Source: an uncultured Bacteroidales bacterium (GTDB lineage Bacteria; Bacteroidota; Bacteroidia; Bacteroidales; UBA1715). Taken from it: 28,362 nucleotides of DNA. Below are positions 15,725 to 24,245 of this stretch, piece by piece. The notes below the pieces were generated by a model, which was given only the letters and a program-made list of their open reading frames with translations, searched no databases and was not told the DNA's origin. Position numbers and translations under genes: made by a program. Location: contig CALAUG010000019.1 of NCBI GenBank assembly GCA_937892155.1, positions 1 through 28,362 on the forward strand, given 5' to 3'. Each line of letters begins with the position of its first letter. The stretch's first letter is position 1.

Positions 15725-16692
15725 AAAATTCTTTTATTTTCTATCTCATGGACAAATCCTTGGTCGTAAGTCAATATATTATCCACAGCTTCCTTCATCA
15801 TAGAATGAAATGTCTCAAAAGAGAGACCTGCAATATGAGGCGATAGAATAACATTGTCAAGTGAACACAAAGGATCATCTTTTAACATTGGTTCTTCATA
15901 ATGAACATCCAATCCGGCAGAAGCGAGTTTGCCAGATGAGAGAGCTTCATACAAATCGCTTTCGTTAACAAGCTTTCCACGAGCAGTATTCACTACTATT
16001 GCACCATCTTTCATTTTACTGATAGATTTCGCATTTAGGATTTCCTTGTTTTCTTCTGTGAGAGGGCAATGGAAAGAAAGGATATCCACTAAAGGGAGTA
16101 ATTCTTCAAAACTTGATATGTAGGTAACATCTAAAGAAGACTCTTGTTCTTCATTCAATCGATACAAGTCTGTATATAGAACTTTCGCACCAAAGCAATT
16201 GAGATATTTTGCCACTTGACGACCTATAGCTCCCATTCCAACCAATCCGACTGTTTTTCCATAAAGCTCGTGACAAGAAGTGCCAGTCTCCTGCTTCTTC
16301 CATACACCATTACGCACCTGCTTATCAATTGCTGGTATTCGTTTCAGGCAGGAAAGCATAAGCGTGAGTGTATGTTCTGCCACACTTCGTGCATTCACAC
16401 CTGCATTCACATAAACAGGAATGCCACGACTTTTGATTTCTTCCATATCCAGCATTTCCGTGCCAACTCCGGTACGCTGAATCATTTTTAGTTTCTTGGC
16501 ACTTTCGAGAACTCCTTTGTCTATTTTCAGGCGACCGCTTACAAGAAGATAATCGGCATCAGCGGCCTCTTTTATCAACTGTTCTTGGGTAGGTTCGTCA
16601 AGAGTTTTAATGGTAAAACCTTCGGGAACTACTGATTTCAATATTTCCCACGGACGACCTGTGTAACGATATGTATGAAGTATCTTTGGCAT
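15721..16692 (-). CDS. D-2-hydroxyacid dehydrogenase family protein
   Basis: A 323-residue NAD-dependent enzyme of the SerA/phosphoglycerate dehydrogenase group. The Rossmann motif VGMGAIG (G152, G154, G157) and the catalytic triad Arg238 (NTARGKL), Glu267 (HYEEP) and His286 (SPHIAGLS) are all present, so it should be active. It reversibly reduces a 2-oxo acid to a D-2-hydroxy acid. There is no C-terminal ACT domain, so it is not a regulated biosynthetic SerA. Two bases separate its ATG from the stop of the HpcH/HpaI-like gene, and it overlaps the next gene by 4 bp. It probably makes a hydroxy-acid intermediate for the glycan; the substrate is unknown. Confidence 0.9.
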   Translation of the reverse strand: MPKILHTYRYTGRPWEILKSVVPEGFTIKTLDEPTQEQLIKEAADADYLLVSGRLKIDKGVLESAKKLKMIQRTGVGTEMLDMEEIKSRGIPVYVNAGVNARSVAEHTLTLMLSCLKRIPAIDKQVRNGVWKKQETGTSCHELYGKTVGLVGMGAIGRQVAKYLNCFGAKVLYTDLYRLNEEQESSLDVTYISSFEELLPLVDILSFHCPLTEENKEILNAKSISKMKDGAIVVNTARGKLVNESDLYEALSSGKLASAGLDVHYEEPMLKDDPLCSLDNVILSPHIAGLSFETFHSMMKEAVDNILTYDQGFVHEIENKRIL

Positions 16693-16694
16693 GT

Positions 16695-17834
16695 TTACTT
16701 TACTCCAAACAATTCAATATAACTACCATCATTCTCAATGACACCGTATGCCTCGGCACGCATCATGATGCGTTGAGCCCAGTTCTTGTGAGGCCCGATT
16801 TCGTTCATGCCTTTGGTTCCCTGAATTACACCGCCACTTGTATGCATAATCTGGTAAGCATCATCATACTCGTCCTTGGTGACTGCCAACATCCCATTAA
16901 TATAATTTAGGTGCGACGGATGAATACAAGTCTTGCCCATGAAACCGTTTGCCTGATCAAGAACCAATTCACGCATAAGACCATCAACGGCATCATTAAC
17001 AACAGCCTTGCGCTTCAGTAGAGTCTGCTGAAGATCCACTTGCGGCAACTCGTCCAGATTCTTCATGCGTTTGTTGGCCTTGAAGTATTCCCATACAGGA
17101 CCACTAACGGTATAGTCATTGTTGCGGGTAAAGACATTGAGAATATCCATCAGACAATTGCTCACCGTCATGATGTCATAGATGGTATAGTTGATGCCTC
17201 TACGAACACCAAAGCAGCTGCTGAAATCTGTTCCACCTACGCGTACATTGAGAATGAGTTTCTTATGACAGTCACATACATTCTTAATTGCCATAAGTTC
17301 AAGAAGACGAGTTTCCTTATAGGCAACACGTGAATCCTCAATGATAGGCATACCATAGATTATCTCACCAAATTTTGCATTGAGTTCAACAAGGTGTTCC
17401 ATATAAGGAGCTGCCGTAATGCTGTTGAACTTTGGAAAGTTGAATCCGCATAAATATTTTATGTGGCGTGGCTGAAGCATTGAAGCAAAATGCCTGAACT
17501 GTTCAACACTGCGAACGCGGAAGAAAATAAGCGGAATGTCTTCGTACCGAAGCGTACCATTTTCAACCGCCTCAGCCAACGTGTCGAGCACGTGAATGCT
17601 GTTTAACTCTGCTGCAGGCACATCCTCCAGTTTGCAGGCATCCTCAAAACACATGACCATAGAGGTCAAACCTGGGTACTTCTTGTCTATTACCGCCTGA
17701 GCAAAGTCCTTTGTTCCCGGCATGTACATTGTTGCTCCAAGGCAATACTGCAAGAGTTCTCGATCTGTGTATTTATTGAAGTCAACCGGTGCTTTGACAA
17801 ATTGATAATTGGGATTGTACTGATGGTGTATCAT
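16695..17834 (-). CDS. HpcH/HpaI aldolase / citrate lyase (CitE-like) protein
   Basis: A 379-residue TIM-barrel C-C bond lyase of the HpcH/HpaI-CitE group. Landmarks are MVMCFEDACKLEDVP, RVRSVEQFRHF, GMPIIEDSRVAYKE, LNVRVGGTDFSSCFGVRRG (with substrate/metal-binding acidic and Arg residues) and the C-terminal GKTCIHPSHLNYINGML, which is diagnostic of CitE-like enzymes. It is longer than typical CitE (about 290-300) and resembles the larger variants found with ATP-grasp proteins in biosynthetic operons. The reaction is probably an aldol or Claisen-type cleavage or condensation involving a 2-oxo acid or an acyl thioester. It sits between the TIM-barrel protein and the hydroxyacid dehydrogenase, suggesting a short pathway to a hydroxy acid. 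Confidence 0.85.
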   Translation of the reverse strand: MIHHQYNPNYQFVKAPVDFNKYTDRELLQYCLGATMYMPGTKDFAQAVIDKKYPGLTSMVMCFEDACKLEDVPAAELNSIHVLDTLAEAVENGTLRYEDIPLIFFRVRSVEQFRHFASMLQPRHIKYLCGFNFPKFNSITAAPYMEHLVELNAKFGEIIYGMPIIEDSRVAYKETRLLELMAIKNVCDCHKKLILNVRVGGTDFSSCFGVRRGINYTIYDIMTVSNCLMDILNVFTRNNDYTVSGPVWEYFKANKRMKNLDELPQVDLQQTLLKRKAVVNDAVDGLMRELVLDQANGFMGKTCIHPSHLNYINGMLAVTKDEYDDAYQIMHTSGGVIQGTKGMNEIGPHKNWAQRIMMRAEAYGVIENDGSYIELFGVK

Positions 17835-17840
17835 CTCTTT

Positions 17841-18737
17841 TTATTTAGGTGAAACAACGGCTTCAGGATAATAGGTATCAATAACTCTTTTTACAAGCAT
17901 GATTTGCTTAGCACGTTGTTTGGCTTCTTTTTCCGTGGTATCGTAGCTATGAGTAGCAGCGACCGAACCTCCCGTCTTCAAATAGACCGGAGCGGCAACA
18001 CGGATAAAATCAGGTACTTCATAGTGACGGATAAACCCACCGCTGGACTTCGGGTTCTCGGTATGCAAATCAATAGGCACATCAATGGCGGCACGCATTG
18101 CTGCCAACATTTGAACCTGAATATCACGAATAGGATTGATTGAATTGGCTCCCAATGTCTCTAACACATGAGCCGAGCAAGGATTTCCGTGGCCCGAATG
18201 AGCTGAAACTTTGAAATGACAATCTGCAGGAATGTAACCATTTTTACGAGCCTCGTTCAATACCCATAACAGACCTTCATCATAAATCAAGAAACCTCGC
18301 ACGCCTAATTTTGCAGCACGCTTGATTTCTTCAATGCCTCTTACAATCTGTTCCTGACCACGAAGTCGGTAACCCATGCGCTGGCCTTCTTCAGTTTTTA
18401 CACTTGCTGAAGTATCAGTTGTGGCACGAGGTCCACAAGCTAAAATCAGTTGCAAGTTCCAATGCTTTGCATATTCCACCATCTGACTGATTTCATCATC
18501 GGTAAGGAACATAATGCCCTTGGTTTGAGTGACACGATGAATATGGATTTGGTATTCATCGAGTTGTTCCAATAACGATTTCATAGCGGACGGCCCCTGA
18601 ATTCCAGGAACCTCAAAACGGTATTGTCCACCATCAGGGAAACGCTTTTCCGAAGTTGGCAAATCATAGAGGTCACCGCCAGGCTGACCTATGCTTTCGA
18701 GAAAAGCCCGAGTTTCTTTCATTGTGTAGTATTTCAT
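17841..18737 (-). CDS. TIM-barrel protein, peptidase U32-like
   Basis: A 298-residue soluble protein I recognise only loosely. The pattern resembles U32-type or other alpha/beta-barrel proteins: GIMFLTDDEISQMVEYAKHW, LILACGPRAT, GVRGFLIYDEGLLWVLNEAR, HFKVSAHSGHGNP, DVPIDLHTENPKSSGG and YLKTGGSVAATHSYD. Conserved His, Asp and Glu residues are spread over strand ends as in barrel active sites. No signal peptide. Its ATG overlaps the ATP-grasp stop by 4 bp (ATGA), and it is followed 6 bp later by the CitE-like gene. It is likely an enzyme of the same small-molecule pathway, reaction unknown. The U32 assignment is tentative. Confidence 0.6.
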   Translation of the reverse strand: MKYYTMKETRAFLESIGQPGGDLYDLPTSEKRFPDGGQYRFEVPGIQGPSAMKSLLEQLDEYQIHIHRVTQTKGIMFLTDDEISQMVEYAKHWNLQLILACGPRATTDTSASVKTEEGQRMGYRLRGQEQIVRGIEEIKRAAKLGVRGFLIYDEGLLWVLNEARKNGYIPADCHFKVSAHSGHGNPCSAHVLETLGANSINPIRDIQVQMLAAMRAAIDVPIDLHTENPKSSGGFIRHYEVPDFIRVAAPVYLKTGGSVAATHSYDTTEKEAKQRAKQIMLVKRVIDTYYPEAVVSPK

Positions 18738-19993
18738 AATATATCTGGATTAAAAATTATCGTTATATCATTGCCATTGACATCATAAATATGAAATCTC
18801 TGTTTTATATTCTCTATCACACGTTTCATGTGATTAATATCAGTAACTTTGAGATGCAAGCCCATGACCTTTTGTGCAGCCGTCCCTGAAGCTCCTATTT
18901 TATCTCCTACTTGCTTCATCATAGACAAACTCAATAATTCTGGCATTTGCTTAAGAAAATCCAATCCTTCAAATCGCTCAATGACAGCTTCCTTGCCGAG
19001 TATGAACAAATGACAATATGTGTGTTTAAACATTGCATTATCTTTCTCTTTTATAGGATAATCTGCCATCTTGCCCGAGATAGCAAAATGGATAAGAGAA
19101 TCCAATGCACTTACGCCATTTTCCATTTGGGTATAAGTATAATGTTGTCCGCCAGACAACCTGTGCCCCATCTCCATCACATAAAAATCATGGCCATCAG
19201 TAAAGAACTGAACGGTTAAAACACCATTCTTTATTCCAGCTTTACAGAACATTTCCCTAACTGCTTTATCCATTTTGGAGATGTACGTCTCTGTATGCTT
19301 GGAAGGATAGACACCACATTGAGTTACCGAACTACCACTCTCTGATTTATAGACATATCGGTCATCCGTAGTTGAAAGAGACAACTCTCCATCCTGTATA
19401 GTATATGAAATAGAAATACTGTCCATTTCCATATATTTTTCAATAACTACCTGTTTTTTTTCAGAAAAAGAGAGAGCATATGTCAAACAGTCCGGGAAAT
19501 CCTCCGCTTTGCTACAAAGAATGACTCCGCGAGATCCACTATTATCCACGGGCTTAATTATGACCTTATTCTTATCCGATATGATACTCGGATCAAACGA
19601 ATTTAAGTCATATTCTGGAATAACAGGTATTCCATTCTCACGGCAATGTTGTTTGAAACGAGCCTTATCCATAGTCAATTCAAAAACATCCCGCGAGGCA
19701 TAACATGGCAAGTTAGATAATTCACAAATACGCTGGTATTGTAAAAGATATGAATCTGTGAAACCAGTTATAACGCCATTGACATTATGTTTTTTAATAA
19801 GTTCCGTAATCAATTCCGGTTTAAATATTTCCTCATTCCAATATTCATCTGCAACAAGTTTTGCTGGAGAGCGTTTGGTGTCATACCAATCTGTAACAAT
19901 TGTATACACCCCTAATTTACGGGCCGCTTGAACAATGTCTATCGAAGTAGCTCCTCCTCCCAGAACAAGTAATTTTTTCCCTGTTAAATCCAT
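18734..19993 (-). CDS. ATP-grasp ligase (PurK/CarB-like)
   Basis: A 419-residue ATP-grasp protein of the carbamoyl-phosphate synthase/PurK-like class, distinct from the three sugar-transfer associated ATP-grasp proteins. It opens with a preATP-grasp Rossmann domain (KLLVLGGGATSIDIVQAARK), then MDKARFKQHCRENGIPVI, the ATP-binding lysine and loop VIIKPVDNSGSRG (K147, G156) and the metal site VMEMGHRLSGGQHY (Glu274). Such enzymes ligate amino or carboxylic acids through an acyl phosphate. ATG at 19993, four bases after the PLP-enzyme gene. The coupling with an aminotransferase-like enzyme suggests that the amino acid or amine made by that enzyme is a substrate (inference). Confidence 0.87.
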   Translation of the reverse strand: MDLTGKKLLVLGGGATSIDIVQAARKLGVYTIVTDWYDTKRSPAKLVADEYWNEEIFKPELITELIKKHNVNGVITGFTDSYLLQYQRICELSNLPCYASRDVFELTMDKARFKQHCRENGIPVIPEYDLNSFDPSIISDKNKVIIKPVDNSGSRGVILCSKAEDFPDCLTYALSFSEKKQVVIEKYMEMDSISISYTIQDGELSLSTTDDRYVYKSESGSSVTQCGVYPSKHTETYISKMDKAVREMFCKAGIKNGVLTVQFFTDGHDFYVMEMGHRLSGGQHYTYTQMENGVSALDSLIHFAISGKMADYPIKEKDNAMFKHTYCHLFILGKEAVIERFEGLDFLKQMPELLSLSMMKQVGDKIGASGTAAQKVMGLHLKVTDINHMKRVIENIKQRFHIYDVNGNDITIIFNPDIL

Positions 19994-19997
19994 ATTA

Positions 19998-20996
19998 TTA
20001 TAGTTTCTTTAAAATTTCTTCCATATCATTAATTCCATATCTCTGGTCCACAATCAGAGACAATTCATGTTCTGCCATTTCATTACCCTTATTTAAACTT
20101 ATGCCTTCTGTCGGCCAATGAACAGGGCAATAGATTTCATTCTGGAACATACGCTTTCTTACTTCATTGCGGTTATCCAAATAAATGGGAATGTGCAATG
20201 GGACGACAGATTCGGGCACTTCTATGAGTGGCTTTATTCCGAGAGTTTTTAATCCTTGTAACAAAAAAGCAGCGTTTTCTCTTCTTCTTTGCTTTACGCT
20301 TTGGATGCCAGTTCCTGCATAGAGCATTTCCGATTCGTGGCTCATGACGCTTTCGTAATTCTCATCAATCAATTCAGATCCTTTCTCAAACAAAGCTAAA
20401 TAGTCTTCGTCTTTTATATTCTCTCGGCTTCGGTTCATCTTCATTACCCCTGCTTCAATCTTATAGAATACGAAAGTGTTAGGATCAGTAGCTTGAGGCA
20501 TTGTCGCTTTTGTATAGACTAACCCACCATCGGGCACAGCCAAAGTCTTTCGCAAACTGGTAAAACGATAATCAGCGTTAGGATTATTTCCTTCTGCAAA
20601 AGAAAAATAAGCTTGCACATCGTCTTCTATGATGACAGCGTTAGGATAAGATTCCTTGATACATTTTGCGGTTTCTCGCAAGTCTTGCAATCCGAAATAG
20701 TTAATCAGCAACACCAATCCGCCATCTTTAAATCCTTTATGGTCAAGACTCTCTGCTGTAGCAAGAAACTTATCATTTAATGCATAAAAATCATATTCAA
20801 AACCTGCCTTCATAGCAGCCTCAACCATTGTATGGCAAAGATAATCCGGAAACCACACCTTGGTTTGCTTTCCTTGCAACGATTTCAATATCTGGTACAA
20901 GGCAGCTCTGCCAGAAGCATAATAATATGTATCAGGCATCGAAGCAAAACCGTTTCGCTTTGTACCAAGGTCTATTTCGAATTCTCCGCCTATCAT
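19998..20996 (-). CDS. DegT/DnrJ-like PLP-dependent aminotransferase
   Basis: A 332-residue fold-type I PLP enzyme related to DegT/DnrJ/EryC1 sugar aminotransferases but shorter. SGRAALYQILKSL at residue 28 on binds the cofactor phosphate, IIEDDVQA (Asp125/126) holds the pyridine nitrogen, and Lys150 in TSLRKTLAVPDGG is the likely Schiff-base lysine. It probably transfers an amino group to a sugar nucleotide or small keto compound. ATG at 20996 lies one base after the TAA of an aminotransferase 3'-end remnant (20998-21117), so this gene was very probably once directly downstream of a LegC-type gene and was separated from it by the accessory modules now at 21118-26534. Confidence 0.82.
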   Translation of the reverse strand: MIGGEFEIDLGTKRNGFASMPDTYYYASGRAALYQILKSLQGKQTKVWFPDYLCHTMVEAAMKAGFEYDFYALNDKFLATAESLDHKGFKDGGLVLLINYFGLQDLRETAKCIKESYPNAVIIEDDVQAYFSFAEGNNPNADYRFTSLRKTLAVPDGGLVYTKATMPQATDPNTFVFYKIEAGVMKMNRSRENIKDEDYLALFEKGSELIDENYESVMSHESEMLYAGTGIQSVKQRRRENAAFLLQGLKTLGIKPLIEVPESVVPLHIPIYLDNRNEVRKRMFQNEIYCPVHWPTEGISLNKGNEMAEHELSLIVDQRYGINDMEEILKKL

Positions 20997-20997
20997 T

Positions 20998-21117
20998 TTA
21001 TTTCTCTAATCTTACACTACTCGGAATATTCACAACTCTATCCGCAAACCAAATGGTATTTTCAAGGCCATCGGTTTCGCAATGCTCGAACATCGGCAAT
21101 GAGCCGCTCAAGATTTT
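20998..21117 (-). pseudogene. Tail copy D: 3' end of a LegC-type aminotransferase gene
   Basis: Reads LSGSLPMFEHCETDGLENT, then IWFADRVVNIPSSVRLEK and TAA, against LPMFENCENDGLENT and IWFADRVVNIPSSVRLEK in the intact gene at 26554-27894. Its core (21008-21054) matches 45 of 47 bases of the intact gene's tail. The homology starts immediately after the stop of the STAS-like gene and ends one base before the start of the PLP-enzyme gene. It is the longest of the three remnants and most likely the original 3' end of the resident gene. Confidence 0.92.
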
Positions 21118-21408
21118 CTAATTGTTATTAGATGTATATTTATCAATATACTCTTTTAGTCTAAGAGCTTGTTGTTTGGTTATCATTGTAAATGAAAGCT
21201 TTTTCAACGCTTCCATACCATAAACATCAATGATACGGCCAATAGATACATTTAAGAATATCGAAGGTAAAGAAGTAACCTCCGACATATCGATTACAAC
21301 CTTATCGCTTTCCCCTAAAACTTCAACTAATTGGTTATAAAAACTTGTTCCAGCCTCTGGTAACATATCGGTTGAACTCATGATGTTTTTTAAAGATATA
21401 GTACACAT
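21118..21408 (-). CDS. STAS-like protein (DUF4325-type)
   Basis: A 96-residue protein with a STAS-like alpha/beta pattern: an N-terminal loop rich in Ser/Thr, KVVIDMSEVTSLPSIFLNVSIG (the strand-helix pair typical of STAS-like DUF4325), and YGMEALKKLSFTMITKQQ. Known STAS proteins bind GHKL kinases and switch by phosphorylation of a Ser; here a Ser/Thr-rich VTSLPS segment lies in the equivalent place. It follows the GHKL ATPase gene with a 5-bp gap. Known pairs of this kind occur in variable genomic regions, but a defined output is not established. This window shows no sigma factor or effector beside it. ATG 21408; TAG stop abuts tail copy D. Confidence 0.78.
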   Translation of the reverse strand: MCTISLKNIMSSTDMLPEAGTSFYNQLVEVLGESDKVVIDMSEVTSLPSIFLNVSIGRIIDVYGMEALKKLSFTMITKQQALRLKEYIDKYTSNNN

Positions 21409-21413
21409 ATTTT

Positions 21414-22304
21414 TCAGATTGTAAATTCGTCCAATATTTCTTCATTGTCTAGTGAAGACAAATCAATTTCATAATAAATCAACGTTCCAGGATAAGGGAA
21501 TCCACAATCATATCCCGAAATCTTGTTTCCTTTTTTACGAACCAATCCATAGTGGCTGAAAATCCTAGCTTCTTTTGCAGAAGAAAGAATATTGCTTAGC
21601 CCCATTCCTCTATTTCTCTTTGTCGATCGTACTGTGAAATTGTCTTCAATAGCTTTTATTATTGCTTCTTTATCGTTTTTTATCTCTTTATCAAAATTTC
21701 TTACAGATTGTGCAATTCCTATGCCAAAATCAGAAATAGCTACATGTAAGATAGCATTTTCTTCATCATACTGTAGAATGGAAAAAGCATTTCCATTGGC
21801 GTTTGCATGGTCAAAAACATTATAATAAGCCTCAACCAAGCTTAATGATATTGCACTCAAGTCCTTGTTTTTGAAGTATTGCCGGCGAAAATATGCCTCA
21901 ACTTCCTTTGCATATAAATCCTTTTCATTTTCAACAATTCTCCATAAATTAAAGATTTTGTCTGTCTTAGGCGAACTAGTCTTCACATAGTTTTGGCCTC
22001 CACTCCAATATTCGGATAATTTCAAATCATAATAAATATAATTGAAAACATCGAGGTTTGATTTTGAAATGGCAACAAGTTTTCCAACCGAATCAAGATA
22101 ATGTATCAAGCAAGCCAAAGTAACCAAATGAAACGGCCTGATTTCATTGACTTTAATGGATTGACCAAATTCAATGACAGATTTGACATTGTTTGGATTT
22201 TGTATATGTTTATGATAAATATCGGATATTTGTCGCAGCCATAATTCCCGATCTGCTGAAACAAATTGAATACTATCAACTTCATCACTGTTCATATACA
22301 ACAT
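21414..22304 (-). CDS. GHKL-type ATPase (HATPase, anti-sigma/kinase-like)
   Basis: A 296-residue protein whose C-terminal half is a GHKL ATPase: N box E158-N162-D165-H166 (LVEAYYNVFDHA), G1 box D192-x-G194-x-G196 (ISDFGIGIA), and G2 box G233-x-G235-L-S-N238. The N-terminal 130 residues are predicted alpha/beta, without membrane segments or a recognisable sensor. There is no phospho-acceptor His domain, so it resembles stand-alone anti-sigma-type or MutL-like ATPases rather than a full histidine kinase. Paired with the STAS-like gene 5 bp downstream, it forms a putative two-protein switch. The start at ATG 22304 lies 4 bp after the stop of tail copy C; ATG 22295 (MNSDEV) is an alternative. The region is visibly AT-richer than the biosynthetic genes. 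Confidence 0.83.
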   Translation of the reverse strand: MLYMNSDEVDSIQFVSADRELWLRQISDIYHKHIQNPNNVKSVIEFGQSIKVNEIRPFHLVTLACLIHYLDSVGKLVAISKSNLDVFNYIYYDLKLSEYWSGGQNYVKTSSPKTDKIFNLWRIVENEKDLYAKEVEAYFRRQYFKNKDLSAISLSLVEAYYNVFDHANANGNAFSILQYDEENAILHVAISDFGIGIAQSVRNFDKEIKNDKEAIIKAIEDNFTVRSTKRNRGMGLSNILSSAKEARIFSHYGLVRKKGNKISGYDCGFPYPGTLIYYEIDLSSLDNEEILDEFTI

Positions 22305-22308
22305 GATT

Positions 22309-22373
22309 TTACAACTTTACACTACTATGAATATTCATCACTCTATCCGCAAACCAAATGGCATTCTCAGGGT
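22309..22373 (-). pseudogene. Tail copy C: 3' end of a LegC-type aminotransferase gene
   Basis: Reads ENAIWFADRVMNIHSSVKL then TAA, aligning with ENTIWFADRVVNIPSSVRL of the intact gene. The core (22313-22359) matches 39 of 47 bases. The reading frame is kept although the DNA has diverged, so it looks like the end of a functional allele from another strain. It overlaps the last codons of the TOPRIM-like gene and ends 4 bp before the GHKL ATPase start. Confidence 0.88.
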
Positions 22374-23011
22374 ATCCTTTTCTCTAAATCTTTCAAACGT
22401 TTTACCATTCGGCTCAAGCTGTCAGAATTTTGCATTGCTACTGTTATATCCCACTTGTCCTTTATGAACGGTAAAATTGCAGAATTATACTCTTTGCCTT
22501 TTGCTGCCACTCCAGTAACTGAAATTTGCTGCTTAAGATTTGAATCAGAAGACTTTGGCGCAATGACATGAGTGAGTTGATATGAGGACTTACAACTGAA
22601 ATCCATTTCATTGACCGGTTTCATTCCGCCCATTTTCTGTAATTTCGATGATGGTATTTGATTCACTGGTACGCTGAGATAACTTGCGAATCCATCCCGA
22701 TCGGCCATCAGCCATGCCTCCGCCTCATCGATTGCTATGTTAATCAAGAAATCAGCCGACTGTACATCTCCATTCAGAAGCTTTTGTTTTAATATCGGAG
22801 CGCAATCCTCAACATCTAAATCAGTCAAAAGGATAACGGGCTTGGTTTGGGCCAGTTTGTTTAATTCTTTGATTTTCTTTTTCACTTCTCCACCACGGGC
22901 TGGAATTTCCTTGAAGACACTGAATCGTGATGAACAAAATGCCAACAATCTCTCAATTACAGCCTTCGTCACCAAGTCTTCGGCAGAAATATAAACATCA
23001 ATATTGTTCAT
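22367..23011 (-). CDS. TOPRIM-like protein (DUF4276-like)
   Basis: A 214-residue protein with a TOPRIM-like acidic layout: E11-D12 near the N-terminus (ISAEDLVTKAVIERLL), D64-x-D66 after a hydrophobic strand (VILLTDLDVED), and D95-E96-x-E98-x-W100 (IAIDEAEAWLMAD), the last being characteristic of DUF4276-type proteins. These fit a metal-dependent nuclease or related enzyme. It follows the ATPase gene by 4 bp, so the two are a unit; ATPase plus TOPRIM pairs are known in OLD-type and PARIS-type (AriA/AriB) anti-phage systems, although those TOPRIM proteins belong to other families. The last codons overlap tail copy C, so the module's end and the tail are fused. Confidence 0.72.
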   Translation of the reverse strand: MNNIDVYISAEDLVTKAVIERLLAFCSSRFSVFKEIPARGGEVKKKIKELNKLAQTKPVILLTDLDVEDCAPILKQKLLNGDVQSADFLINIAIDEAEAWLMADRDGFASYLSVPVNQIPSSKLQKMGGMKPVNEMDFSCKSSYQLTHVIAPKSSDSNLKQQISVTGVAAKGKEYNSAILPFIKDKWDITVAMQNSDSLSRMVKRLKDLEKRIP

Positions 23012-23015
23012 ATTT

Positions 23016-24179
23016 TTATAACTTGATGTCAGTAATTGAATCTATTCTTCCTGGTTTTGTGTGAGGTATAATAGCGTCTGCGACCGTAAAACCAGCTTCA
23101 AGTTCAGCATTGATGTCATCTAAAGTTGCAGCATTAATAACTTCCGTACCTTCTTTTGATGGCTTTAAAAGCACAACTTCATCACTGCTTATGCCTACAT
23201 TCGACAGCATGTCATAGCTATGCGTGGTAATAAACACTTGCCTTGTTTCCTTTTTGCTTCTCTGCAACTTTGAAATGAATTCCGGAAGTTGGGCAACTAT
23301 CGCTGAATGAAGGTTGGTTTCCGGCTCTTCCAATAAAACGACACCTTTACTATCCAGCAAAGCGAAAAGGAAACCTATCAATCTTAAAGTACCATCAGAA
23401 AACTGTTCTTCCTGTTGCTTACTTCCTTTGGCCCGCCAGTGTTCGTAACGCGCCTCAAGATGAGGGACACCCATCGCATCATTTGCCAGTTTTAATTCAT
23501 CCAACTGAGGTACAGCTAATTTCAAAATCTCATTTACTCTTCTGAAATAGGCTGCACTCGTTGTCTTGTTCATCGTCGCCAACCTCTGCAAAAAATTCCT
23601 TCCATAATAGTCTTCTTTGTCTGACGAAAACAACTTTGAATTTGATTCCCTTACATATTGTGGAATGACATTCAGATATTCAATGTTTAAGAAAAAGTCT
23701 CTCAGTTCTCTGAATTTCTGATTAGTGGTTGCTTGTTCAAGATGTGTGTATTTAAGCGTATCACTATCTTCATTGCTTGATTTCGGTGTACGTTTCAGTA
23801 TGGCATTTCCGTCATGCCACACCTCTTCCTTGAGTATTGACACTTCGTTTTTCAAAATGCCGCCACCAACATTTTTAAAAGCAAGTTTATAAATCCAACC
23901 ATCATTGCTTTCAAAGTCATCCTTAAGATATACCGCAAATTCAACATCAGTCCTTTTCCTTGCAGCAAGGCAACGGATTTTCTTAATACCACCTCGCGAA
24001 GACACTGCAGTTTGCAAACCTCCTCCTGTTTTCACCAAATCATGTAAAAAACGGAAAGCATCCAAAAAATTAGACTTCCCTGAAGCATTTGCGCCAACAA
24101 TAAAGGTGCGACCTGACAGTTCTACATCACACTTTTGGAAATTTTTCCAATTAACAAGCTCAATTCTTGATAGTATCAT
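23016..24179 (-). CDS. ABC-type/SMC-like AAA ATPase
   Basis: A 387-residue ATPase of the AAA_15/AAA_21 (OLD/RecF-like) kind. Walker A is GANASGKSN (29-37), the ABC signature-like FSDGTLR is at 260-266, Walker B is VVLLEEPETNLHS with Glu284/285, and the H-loop His320 is in FITTHSYDML. There is no TOPRIM domain in the same chain; the downstream gene supplies a TOPRIM-like protein, so together they look like a split OLD-like pair. Likely role: nucleotide-dependent sensing or control of the partner, perhaps in phage defence (inference from family behaviour). ATG 24179, about 67 bp after tail copy B. No transposase or integrase is adjacent. Confidence 0.87.
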   Translation of the reverse strand: MILSRIELVNWKNFQKCDVELSGRTFIVGANASGKSNFLDAFRFLHDLVKTGGGLQTAVSSRGGIKKIRCLAARKRTDVEFAVYLKDDFESNDGWIYKLAFKNVGGGILKNEVSILKEEVWHDGNAILKRTPKSSNEDSDTLKYTHLEQATTNQKFRELRDFFLNIEYLNVIPQYVRESNSKLFSSDKEDYYGRNFLQRLATMNKTTSAAYFRRVNEILKLAVPQLDELKLANDAMGVPHLEARYEHWRAKGSKQQEEQFSDGTLRLIGFLFALLDSKGVVLLEEPETNLHSAIVAQLPEFISKLQRSKKETRQVFITTHSYDMLSNVGISSDEVVLLKPSKEGTEVINAATLDDINAELEAGFTVADAIIPHTKPGRIDSITDIKL

Positions 24180-24245
24180 ATCTCATCCGAATTATTCGAT
24201 GCAAAAATAATAGATTTTTCAGAAATTCAGTTTGTTTAATAACAT

